11,936 nt of DNA, taken from the NCBI GenBank assembly GCA_029856425.1, contig JAHQWZ010000035.1, forward strand, positions 1 through 11,936, in the 5' to 3' direction. Shown in pieces: positions 1 to 6,328 of this stretch (its first letter is position 1; each line of letters starts with the position of its first letter). Source of the stretch: Candidatus Thorarchaeota archaeon (GTDB taxonomy: Archaea > Asgardarchaeota > Thorarchaeia > Thorarchaeales > Thorarchaeaceae). Below the pieces are notes generated by a model, which saw nothing but the letters and a program-made list of their open reading frames with translations, made no database searches and was not told the DNA's origin. A program made the position numbers and the translations under genes.

Positions 1-1966
1 TTGGATTGCCTTTTATGGCTGCTTCGAACTCCTTCACAACTTCCTCGCTTGGTCGATGGTCGAAGTTGATTGTTCGAAGTTCATTCAGGAAGCCACCAAC
101 CTTATCGTCCTTCTCGACAAGTACTACTTTGAAGCCCTTCTGTGCTATCAGATCTGCAGCAGCCATCCCAGAAACACCAGCACCTATGACAAGCACAGTG
201 GGCTCGACCGTGGTGACTGCTTCCTGCTGGGCCTCCAGAAGCCTTGCTCGTGCAACAGACATCCGAACAAGGTCGTTTGCCTTGGAGGTTGCCTCATCCT
301 TTGCAGCTTGATGCACCCACGAACAGTGTTCTCGGATGTTTGCGAGCTCGAACAGATACTTGTTGAGTCCGGCCTCCTCAATGGTTGCTCTGAAGAGAGG
401 TTCATGAGTTCGAGGTGTGCAAGACGCGACAACTAGACGGTTGAGGTTATGCTCCTTAATGGCCTCCTTGATTACATCTTGAGCGTCTGATGAACATGAA
501 TAGAGAAGATTCTCGGAATAGACTACTCCGGGCAGTGTGCTTGCATATTCTGTGACTTCCGCAACATCTACTGTCCCAGCGATGTTGATTCCGCAGGAAC
601 AGATGATAACTCCAATCCGGGGCTCTGCAGCAATAAGCTCCAGATCTGCTTCTGTAAGTGCCTCGCTTTCTGATGCCTCTGGCAATACGATATCCATGGT
701 AGCCATCGCGGCAGCTGCACTTCCCTGGGCAACGGAGTCAGGGATGTCCTTGGGAAAATTACACGCTCCGCACATGTGCACTCCTGGAACGCCAGTCTGG
801 ACAGAATCAATCCCGTCACCCTTCCCCTCAATGAAACCATATTGATCGAGCTTTATCCCAAGCTTCTCCATCAATTCATTATTCTTGTTTGGCACCATTG
901 CGGGACAGAGAACTACAAGATCATAGCGGTCCTTCAGAACCTCGTGCCCTTTCGCATCACTATGTCTGACAATCAGGTTCTGAGTTTCGGGGTCCTCAGT
1001 GATATAGCTGGGAAGCCCCTTGACGTAGTTAATGGCATATTCGGTTTCGCCCCTAACCACAAACTCTTCGAAACCCTTTCCAAATGCGCGCATGTCATTG
1101 TAGAGGATATCGATGTGGACCTCAGGAGTGTGCTCTTTGGTGATGATTGCCTCCTTGGTTGCATAAGTACAACAGATTCTGGAGCAATAGGCACAATGGT
1201 TTACATCTCGGCTGCCTACGCATTGAATAAACGCGATACGATGCGGTTCCTTTCCATCAGATGGCCTCATCACAATCCCTTTCGTGGGACCGCTGGCTGA
1301 AACCATTCGTTCGTACTCAAGTGCAGTCACCACATTTGGAAATCGCCCATAGCCATACTCTGGCACAGATGCAGCATCAAGCAAGTTGTAACCTGTGGCA
1401 ACAATTATTGATCCTGCATTGATTTTGACAATCTCATCAGGAATCTCAAAGTCAATAGCTTCTGCCTTGCAGGTCTTGACACAGGTCATACACTCGATGC
1501 AGTTCTCCATGTCAATAGTTGCAATATTGGGTACAGCCTGTGGGAACGGAATATAGGCGGCTTTCCTCATCTTAAGACCCATATCGTACTCGTTCCTAAC
1601 CTCAATTGGACAGACCCTCTCACAATCCCCGCAGCCTGTGCATTTGTCCATGTCGACCCTTCTGGTGAGTTTAAGGACCTTGACCATGAAGTCACCAGCC
1701 TCCCCGGATACATCCGTGACCTCAGAATAAGCCAAGATCTCAATATTGCGATGACGAGAACAGTCAACCATCCATGGTCCTTGAATGCACATTGAGCAGT
1801 CGAGAGTGGGGAATGTCTTGTCCAGTTGGGACATATGACCTCCGATGGAGGAGGACTTCTCGACCATATATACTTGGACGCCCATCTCAGCGAGATCAAG
1901 TGCAGCACGCATCCCTGCAATACCTGCACCGATGATTACAACCGGCTTTGTAGCAGACTCTGCCAT
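1..1966 (-). CDS. hdrA: HdrA-type FAD/iron-sulfur protein, tandem-module fusion (3' end outside window)
   Basis: Electron-bifurcating type flavoprotein of the heterodisulfide reductase A family, presumably cytoplasmic. The frame is open for 655 codons and leaves the left edge. Residues 1-448 form one module: FAD dinucleotide-binding GAGIAG at 13-18, a cysteine pair CSMC at 57-60, two [4Fe-4S] motifs (CTGCGDCERVC 109-119; CIECMTCVKTC 156-166) and a cysteine cluster at 249-266. From about residue 449 the sequence reads like the beginning of a complete, canonical HdrA: the N-terminal cysteine domain (CSC 456-458, C491, C516, C548 in REHCSW), then a second FAD motif GAGVSG at 595-600. So two HdrA-like flavin units are joined in one chain. 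ATG at 1966 is chosen because the FAD motif follows directly; a GGAG lies just upstream and an in-frame GTG 12 bases earlier is an alternative. The start is 103 bp from the upstream ferredoxin gene, with its own TATA-like box. Family assignment is firm; the fusion reading is from motif order. Confidence 0.93.
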   Translation of the reverse strand, partial: MAESATKPVVIIGAGIAGMRAALDLAEMGVQVYMVEKSSSIGGHMSQLDKTFPTLDCSMCIQGPWMVDCSRHRNIEILAYSEVTDVSGEAGDFMVKVLKLTRRVDMDKCTGCGDCERVCPIEVRNEYDMGLKMRKAAYIPFPQAVPNIATIDMENCIECMTCVKTCKAEAIDFEIPDEIVKINAGSIIVATGYNLLDAASVPEYGYGRFPNVVTALEYERMVSASGPTKGIVMRPSDGKEPHRIAFIQCVGSRDVNHCAYCSRICCTYATKEAIITKEHTPEVHIDILYNDMRAFGKGFEEFVVRGETEYAINYVKGLPSYITEDPETQNLIVRHSDAKGHEVLKDRYDLVVLCPAMVPNKNNELMEKLGIKLDQYGFIEGKGDGIDSVQTGVPGVHMCGACNFPKDIPDSVAQGSAAAAMATMDIVLPEASESEALTEADLELIAAEPRIGVIICSCGINIAGTVDVAEVTEYASTLPGVVYSENLLYSCSSDAQDVIKEAIKEHNLNRLVVASCTPRTHEPLFRATIEEAGLNKYLFELANIREHCSWVHQAAKDEATSKANDLVRMSVARARLLEAQQEAVTTVEPTVLVIGAGVSGMAAADLIAQKGFKVVLVEKDDKVGGFLNELRTINFDHRPSEEVVKEFEAAIKGNP

Positions 1967-2010
1967 TCCTTTGTCCACTCCGACGTAACAAGGCGCATCG
2001 GTTGAATAGC

Positions 2011-2020
2011 ATGATAAAAT
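2011..2020 (-). promoter_or_regulatory. TATA-like box for hdrA
   Basis: Minus-strand ATTTTATCAT lies about 45-54 bases before the hdrA ATG. A transcript starting about 25 bases downstream would have a leader of roughly 20-25 bases holding the GGAG. Position and composition fit an archaeal TATA box; there is no experimental support. Confidence 0.4.
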
Positions 2021-2069
2021 GTTTGTTATCGGACGAAGAAATCCAAACTGTCCAATCTGGAGTCCTAGA

Positions 2070-2294
2070 CTAATCGGGTAGTCCGATGATTTGTGGGCTC
2101 TTTGGAATAATTGGCCTCTCAATCCTGATTGCGCGTGCAGGACACTGAAACTCACAGGAGGTGCAGTCAATGCACTTCTTCGGCTTGATTATCTCTGCTT
2201 TTCTTGTACTCTCGTTAAAGCCCCAGACCCCCCTCGGACATACATTCAAACAATCCTGGCAACCGGAACAGGCTCCATAGTCATAGATTATCAT
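2070..2294 (-). CDS. Two-cluster [4Fe-4S] ferredoxin, HgcB-like without the extra cysteines
   Basis: 74-residue ferredoxin with two complete CX2CX2CX3C motifs, at C9-C19 (CSGCQDCLNVC) and C41-C51 (CIDCTSCEFQC), so it should hold two low-potential [4Fe-4S] clusters. It lies 11 bases downstream of the HgcA-like gene, the usual place of hgcB, and shares HgcB-like wording (CPRGVW after the first motif, CPARAI after the second). Canonical HgcB carries one further cysteine beyond the second cluster and a C-terminal Cys pair used in mercury handling; this protein ends in a cysteine-free tail (residues 52-74). Start ATG at 2294 is backed by GAGGTGA 7 bases upstream. Likely role: electron donor to the corrinoid cobalt of its neighbour. 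An ordinary ferredoxin recruited to the operon is the alternative. Confidence 0.9.
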   Translation of the reverse strand: MIIYDYGACSGCQDCLNVCPRGVWGFNESTRKAEIIKPKKCIDCTSCEFQCPARAIRIERPIIPKSPQIIGLPD

Positions 2295-2305
2295 TTCATA
2301 TCACC

Positions 2306-3295
2306 TCAGAAGATACCCAAAGGGAAGTAGATACCCAATGCGAAAAGAACAACCAACGTCCCAATGCCTGCAATTATGTCCCGGGTCATCTGGGCTTCTC
2401 CTAACTGAGGCGTGGAGCCCCCCCAATTAAAACCTACAAATAGCGACAGGCCCAAAATTGTGAGACCACTCGCATCCAGCCAAGCCCATTCGTAGACTAC
2501 TGCAGCTATAGAGAAGAAAGAGATGAACAAGAGAACCATCTTCCACACGACAAGGGCAAGTATTCCAGTAATTGCACCTCGCACATAGCCTGAGGAAGTT
2601 GGCATTAGCGGATCTGCGAGCGCCATAAATGTCCCCAATATCCAGACTCCAATGACAAGGAGCAATAGGTTAGTCATCCAATAATCGTGCCAGGATAGCA
2701 GGGGTCCGCCAAGGAAACTCAGAGCCCAGAATATGGGCGTCATTATTAGGAACATTATGGTTTCAAAGGTTAAATGGGCAAGGTTATACTCTATTCGTCT
2801 GTTCAGGGTGAAAGTAGCTATACTTTGTTCGCGTGACTTGCGGTTTTCATTCTCGATAAACTCGCGCACGTCATCGATCTCCACAGGTCCAAATACTGCT
2901 CGCCATCCATTCTCGGCTAAAACTGATTTGGAAATTGAGCTCGCTGCTAGCTGAGGAAGGACAAGTATATGATGTGATACCTTCTCACCCAGGTTTGAAT
3001 TGCTTATGGCAGCCAATACAGAATCAGTATCTACACTACCTCCTCTACTTCCACACCAGACATTAATCCCACGGCCATCAACAACAAGCAGATGACATTT
3101 CAACTTCTGTCTTTCAATCGCTTCAGTCACTCGATAAACTGTCATGTAGTAATCAGTGGTGACAAGCACTGGCGAATTGGAATCTGCATCATTAAATGAG
3201 AACAAACCTTGTTCTGATTTGACAGCTAGAGCAGGCCACATAAGATGTGAACCCAGTAAGCATGCATAGTATTTCCAGCCCTTCTTCAACATCAT
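2306..3295 (-). CDS. HgcA-family membrane corrinoid protein with divergent cap helix
   Basis: 329 residues. N-terminal corrinoid-binding domain related to the CFeSP gamma/HgcA family: SPVLVT at 41-46, cap-helix region NVWCGSRGG at 78-86, then VSHHILVLPQL at 106-116 and VFGPV at 134-138, all at the order and spacing I expect for HgcA. The C-terminal part (about 175-329) is hydrophobic with roughly five membrane segments and keeps the FNWGGST loop (289-295) matching the HgcA FNFTGxST-type loop. Canonical HgcA reads N(V/I)WCA(A/G)GK; here Asn78, Trp80 and Cys81 (the cobalt-ligand position) are kept but AAGK is replaced by GSRG. The first ATG overlaps the methyltransferase stop (ATGA). GGAGG lies only 1 base before it, so the second ATG (3292) or TTG at 3289 may be used instead. 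Length is normal for HgcA. Family membership is strong; mercury methylation should not be assumed. Confidence 0.85.
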   Translation of the reverse strand: MMLKKGWKYYACLLGSHLMWPALAVKSEQGLFSFNDADSNSPVLVTTDYYMTVYRVTEAIERQKLKCHLLVVDGRGINVWCGSRGGSVDTDSVLAAISNSNLGEKVSHHILVLPQLAASSISKSVLAENGWRAVFGPVEIDDVREFIENENRKSREQSIATFTLNRRIEYNLAHLTFETIMFLIMTPIFWALSFLGGPLLSWHDYWMTNLLLLVIGVWILGTFMALADPLMPTSSGYVRGAITGILALVVWKMVLLFISFFSIAAVVYEWAWLDASGLTILGLSLFVGFNWGGSTPQLGEAQMTRDIIAGIGTLVVLFALGIYFPLGIF

Positions 3296-3936
3296 ACCTC
3301 CGCCACAAATAGCTGGAATAGCCCTCCCATTAGAGAGACTCTATACTTGGGGTTCAGTCCAACAGACCTCATTATCCTAGGTATGTTGTAATGCGGATGG
3401 GGTCCAACATCGCTAGATACCAACTTGAAACTCAGACGTCGTATGATATCAAAGAATGGACCGACTAGCCTATTCCGTGGACTGCCTTCACCACCAATGA
3501 CAACCGATCCTCCAGGACTAACAACTCTCGCTGATTCGCGCAGGAATGCCTCCAGTTGCTCCGGATGAAGCTCACTTACCATCAAGGTGCTCACCATTAT
3601 GTCAAAGGCTCCGTCATCGAATTCGAGTGATGTGGCATCTCCATATTCGAAATCGATTCGTCTTGAGAGATTGTGCTTCTTAACTCGTTCCTTGGCAACT
3701 TGAAGCATCTGTCTATTGTTGTCTACTCCGATTCCGTGGATACCCCGCCTTCCAGCCTCTACCAGCAATTTCCCTGTTCCACAGCCTACATCCAGCATAG
3801 TCCCTTTCTGGGGCAAAAGATGATCAATGACATACTTCCTTAGAACCGCGTCTTGCCTAAACGTGAGGAGTGAAATCCATCTGTCATACTGAGCAGCTGC
3901 ACGTTCTTCTGAGAGCTTCATCAGTATGGTAGCCAT
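3292..3936 (-). CDS. Class I SAM-dependent methyltransferase
   Basis: 214-residue Rossmann-fold methyltransferase of the Methyltransf_11/UbiE-like type. Motif I DVGCGTG is at 49-55, the acidic ribose-binding residue is D72 (GIGVDNN 68-74), motif II region GDATSLEF at 99-106 and the post-motif VVSPGGSVVIGGEG at 138-151. The substrate-facing C-terminal third contains PHPHYNIPRIM (179-189). Substrate unknown. There is a single cysteine (in motif I), which argues against an arsenite methyltransferase. Its stop overlaps the HgcA-like start by 4 bases, so the two are translationally coupled and probably act together. ATG at 3936 has GGAG 8 bases upstream. It could modify the same substrate, a cofactor, or supply or receive a methyl group in a corrinoid-based route; none of these is shown by sequence. 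Confidence 0.9.
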   Translation of the reverse strand: MATILMKLSEERAAAQYDRWISLLTFRQDAVLRKYVIDHLLPQKGTMLDVGCGTGKLLVEAGRRGIHGIGVDNNRQMLQVAKERVKKHNLSRRIDFEYGDATSLEFDDGAFDIMVSTLMVSELHPEQLEAFLRESARVVSPGGSVVIGGEGSPRNRLVGPFFDIIRRLSFKLVSSDVGPHPHYNIPRIMRSVGLNPKYRVSLMGGLFQLFVAEV

Positions 3937-4001
3937 TAGGGGTACTCCGCTTTTACTGGAGATACCCTGCTATTTCAGGATGATGGAGTTTGCTGCAGCT
4001 T

Positions 4002-4370
4002 TCAGCCCTTGATGATTATCGGTGTGACAAATGTCCATAGTCCCACTCCTAGCATGAGTATGTAGTTTAGGTCTCCAAGGTCTATGTTTAGTATTCTAAT
4101 GCTCGAGAGTATTATGTAGAGCATTGATGTCATGAAAGCAATTACAAGCTGGGGTCGGAAGTCGACCTTTTGATCGCGTATCTCAAAATACCAAAACAAA
4201 ACAATGGCAGCAATCAATACCATCACGACTGCAATGACTTGAAAGGCGATGTCCAATGTGGCAAATGGAGCCAGCAATCCCTCCATAGCAGTAATGAGTG
4301 CAATCACGTAGACTGGCGTCAATTTGCCGAGTCTATGAAGATAAGTATCATTTTCATCGATGTTTGTCAA
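4002..4370 (-). CDS. Small four-helix membrane protein of unknown function
   Basis: 122 residues from TTG at 4370. Hydrophobic segments at about 16-36, 40-62, 72-91 and 99-120 predict four membrane helices, with a short charged N-terminus (about 15 residues) and a charged loop between helices 2 and 3 (FEIRDQKVDFRPQ). I do not recognise the family. The TTG at 4370 sits 8 bases after AGGAGG (4379-4384); an in-frame TTG at 4376 is only 2 bases away from it and is less likely. The gene lies 65 bp upstream of the methyltransferase on the same strand with no clear promoter between, so it may be the first gene of the methyltransferase/HgcA-like operon. A membrane partner of the HgcA-like protein is a reasonable guess only. 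Confidence 0.72.
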   Translation of the reverse strand: MTNIDENDTYLHRLGKLTPVYVIALITAMEGLLAPFATLDIAFQVIAVVMVLIAAIVLFWYFEIRDQKVDFRPQLVIAFMTSMLYIILSSIRILNIDLGDLNYILMLGVGLWTFVTPIIIKG

Positions 4371-4386
4371 TCTCAATACCTCCTGA

Positions 4387-4406
4387 CCAGACGCATTATG
4401 GTCTGG
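4387..4406 (-). promoter_or_regulatory. Inverted repeat next to the ribosome-binding site
   Basis: CCAGAC (4387-4392) and GTCTGG (4401-4406) form a perfect 6-bp inverted repeat with an 8-base loop. It ends 2 bases before the AGGAGG of the small membrane-protein gene. In RNA it would be a hairpin touching the ribosome-binding site; in DNA it could be an operator. A regulator-binding role is inference. Confidence 0.35.
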
Positions 4407-4441
4407 GAAAGTCTTGCCCCCGTTGCAGGCGAAGGAAAATT

Positions 4442-4449
4442 ACATATAC
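4442..4449 (-). promoter_or_regulatory. TATA-like box for the membrane-protein/HgcA-like operon
   Basis: Minus-strand GTATATGT lies about 75 bases before the TTG at 4370. A start site about 25 bases downstream would give a leader of roughly 50 bases that contains the 4387-4406 inverted repeat. Weak single-site evidence. Confidence 0.3.
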
Positions 4450-4578
4450 TCTGCAATTAGCATATCGCAATAATTGACGAAACGTGGTCTTGTCAGTGTT
4501 CTCGGGAGTTCTACGAGTATTGATTGGCGCCAAACAATTTTCCGCCGTTCTAATTAACTATTTCAAATAGGTGACCTC

Positions 4579-4585
4579 ATATATT
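4579..4585 (+). promoter_or_regulatory. TATA-like box before the small ORF
   Basis: ATATATT lies about 32-38 bases before the ATG at 4617 and would place a start site near 4607. Suggestive only. Confidence 0.25.
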
Positions 4586-4616
4586 ACAGGGATAACGTCC
4601 CATCCGGGAGACGCAG

Positions 4617-4739
4617 ATGAAGTGCAGGCGGCTTTACACGCGGGCATACCTTACAAGGATGAAGTCAAGAGAATTTGTTGACAGATTCCATGATCTCTCT
4701 CAGATAGAGGTTGTTCTCCCAGATCGAATCAAGAGATAG
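4617..4739 (+). CDS. Possible 40-residue basic small protein
   Basis: ATG at 4617 is preceded by GGGAG (4606-4610) at 6 bases and by a TATA-like box. The product is rich in Arg/Lys in the first 18 residues (beginning MKCRRLYTRAYL) and has no recognisable motif. It could be a genuine small protein, the start of a decayed gene in the same frame as the regulator at 4932, or chance. The start signals are the only support. Confidence 0.28.
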   Translation: MKCRRLYTRAYLTRMKSREFVDRFHDLSQIEVVLPDRIKR

Positions 4740-4931
4740 TCTTTGCTCATTTTTCGAATAGTCATGGTCTGGTCACTTCAGTGCTTTGTCCAGATGGCGG
4801 TTTTGCTTAACTATAGTGTTCTATAGGGTCTAACATGCAGGACTCATCTTCCATCTCATGCCACACTGGAATCAGATGCAGCAGCTCCGCTGTTTCCAAT
4901 CCCGGCAAGCAATTTCACGGATGGGAACAGA

Positions 4932-5354
4932 ATGGTCTTCAACTGGGAAACGATGGTTCTACTTCCTGGGCAGGAACAAGCCTTTATCGTGAAATGTCAG
5001 CTACCTACTGGACTTCTGCAAACTGAATCCCAGTCCGCAAATCTACTACTCTATGGAATCGCAGGTGCTGCAATAGGGGTATTTGCGGTATTGGTCATAG
5101 AAAGGTTGCCAGCAGCTGTGAGGCGTTTCATGACGAGGAAAGAAAGCACAATCAGTGTGGTTTCCAGTCAAGAACAGCAAGTCCTGTCATTGCTGGACAA
5201 GAAAGGCGGTTCATGCCTACAGAGAGAGATCTATGAAGAGCACAGCATGTCACAATCGATGGCCAGCATGCTACTGAACTCACTTGAAGAGAGAGGTCTG
5301 ATAAAGCGATTCAGAGACGGCCGCGAGAACGTTGTCCATAAAATGGATGTCTAA
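4932..5354 (+). CDS. Membrane-anchored winged-helix regulator, probably 5'-truncated
   Basis: 140 residues from ATG 4932. A short extracellular-looking stretch (1-36, ending in a PGQEQAF...CQLP segment like the end of a beta-sandwich domain) precedes one membrane helix (about 37-58), a basic stop-transfer stretch (RRFMTRK) and a C-terminal winged helix-turn-helix (about 79-138) of the MarR/IclR-like type. It would place a DNA-binding domain at the inner membrane face. The coding frame continues upstream to 4827 without an ATG, GTG or TTG start, and that upstream peptide (with FPIPASNFTDGN) fits an exported domain. There is no Shine-Dalgarno near 4932. I therefore infer that the original protein had a longer outer domain and that this is a remnant, possibly no longer expressed. 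Confidence 0.55.
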   Translation: MVFNWETMVLLPGQEQAFIVKCQLPTGLLQTESQSANLLLYGIAGAAIGVFAVLVIERLPAAVRRFMTRKESTISVVSSQEQQVLSLLDKKGGSCLQREIYEEHSMSQSMASMLLNSLEERGLIKRFRDGRENVVHKMDV

Positions 5355-5375
5355 AGATTCACGCTACCTCTCGAG

Positions 5376-6323
5376 TCATTCTGAGGCTACCACATCCTCA
5401 GGTTTATGGACCTCTATGCCAAGTCTCTCCCAATTCGGCTGATTCTTTCGTTGCATGTACTGTAAATGAGTGGCAAGACCAAACTCCTCAGGTTCGTGCC
5501 CAAAGGCAAGAGCTAACAGCTCAGTCACATGCATTACATCAAAATGAAATTCCTTCTCAAAATACTTCTGTATCTCTACTTGTCCCAGGTCTAATTGAAG
5601 TTCACAGAACGGACAAGGAGTGACGATTATATCTGCGCCTCCGGCATCTATGATACTCTCAAACTTCTGCATTGTGAAATCGAGAGATACCTTTACATCT
5701 GCAGTTCTTACCGCTCCTCCAGCTCCGCAGCAAATGAGCTCATCCTTGTACGGAACATATTCTGCTCCAGAAGCTTCACATACTTCCTTGAAGATATGTG
5801 GCCGTTCTGAATCGTCTTTCTTTTTGATTAGCTTAGGCCTCATCCAGTGACAGCCAGGATGTAACGCCATTCGAACTCCCTCGAATGGACGGGTGACTCG
5901 TTTCTTGATTGCCTCGACTCCTGCGTAGTCGTAAAGGGCATCCACATAATGTGTCACTTCTATAGTACCCTTGAACTCGCGACCAATCTCTGCTAGATTA
6001 TTATTCACAGCCTTTCGAAGTTCTTCGTCATGCTTCAGCTCATGATTGGAGTCCCAGAGACTTGCAAAACATCCATTGCATCCTGTTGTGATTGGATGGC
6101 CGCCAGCTTCAGCTAGGGTGAGATTTCTCGCAGCCACCGTAGCCCATGTCACTCTCTCAAATGATCCAAAGACGCCTGGTGCGGGGCAACATGTAGCACC
6201 CACCAGATCAAGGAGTTCCATTCCTAAATCCTCGAAGACAAGATTTGTAGCTTTTTCAACACTCGGATAACGATGTGGAATGACGCAACCAAGGAAATGA
6301 TAGAATTTGGGATTCTTCGCCAT
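5376..6323 (-). CDS. hdrB: HdrB-like CCG-domain disulfide reductase subunit (copy 1)
   Basis: Heterodisulfide reductase B-type subunit, the catalytic arm that carries noncubane [4Fe-4S] clusters and reduces a disulfide. 315 residues with two full CCG motifs: C13, C45-C46, C82/C85 (GCNGC) and C158, C198-C199 (CCGAGG), C237/C240 (CPFC). All ligands are present and the spacing matches copy 2 at 8750. I chose ATG 6323 because it gives the same 13-residue lead to the first cysteine as copy 2 and has GGTGA 5 bases upstream; the GTG at 6332, which overlaps the hdrC stop (GTGA), is an equally possible start adding three residues. Compared with copy 2 it has a longer C-terminal tail (after about residue 282). 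Co-transcribed with hdrC. The disulfide substrate (CoM-S-S-CoB or another thiol) cannot be read from sequence. Confidence 0.93.
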   Translation of the reverse strand: MAKNPKFYHFLGCVIPHRYPSVEKATNLVFEDLGMELLDLVGATCCPAPGVFGSFERVTWATVAARNLTLAEAGGHPITTGCNGCFASLWDSNHELKHDEELRKAVNNNLAEIGREFKGTIEVTHYVDALYDYAGVEAIKKRVTRPFEGVRMALHPGCHWMRPKLIKKKDDSERPHIFKEVCEASGAEYVPYKDELICCGAGGAVRTADVKVSLDFTMQKFESIIDAGGADIIVTPCPFCELQLDLGQVEIQKYFEKEFHFDVMHVTELLALAFGHEPEEFGLATHLQYMQRKNQPNWERLGIEVHKPEDVVASE

Positions 6324-6328
6324 AAATT

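Larger units (their letters stand above)
4450..4826. other. Sparse intergenic region
   Basis: Between the minus-strand membrane-protein operon and the plus-strand regulator remnant. It holds one possible 40-residue ORF (4617-4739) with its own upstream signals. Otherwise I see no homologous coding frame, RNA gene or substantial repeat. The plus frame of the ORF continues to the downstream regulator frame with only two interruptions, both TAG (4737 and 4824), which may mark decayed coding sequence. Confidence 0.4.

Noticed and set aside
184..1929. Several short minus and plus frames inside the hdrA region
   Set aside because: They lie in other frames of one uninterrupted 655-codon HdrA frame that carries all the expected motifs.
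2073..2087. Inverted repeat ATCGG/CCGAT at the ferredoxin stop as a terminator
   Set aside because: Five-base arms partly inside the coding end with no T-run directly after; archaeal termination does not need such a hairpin.
2070..3295. Plain annotation as mercury-methylating HgcAB
   Set aside because: The cap helix after the conserved Cys and the HgcB extra cysteines both depart from what is required in known methylators, so the function cannot be carried over.
4398..4772. Nine-base repeat ATGGTCTGG at 4398 and 4764
   Set aside because: Two short copies 366 bases apart are compatible with chance and no third copy was noticed.
4835..5026. ATG-started 63-codon frame at the head of the regulator region
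   Set aside because: Its composition is Ser/Gly/Trp-rich without structure, and it overlaps the frame that clearly encodes the end of an exported domain, membrane helix and winged helix.
4617..5354. Single gene with two in-frame TAG codons read as pyrrolysine
   Set aside because: Other genes here (ferredoxin at 2070, radical SAM gene, korD) end with TAG normally, and the upstream part shows no recognisable protein. Decay or chance is simpler.
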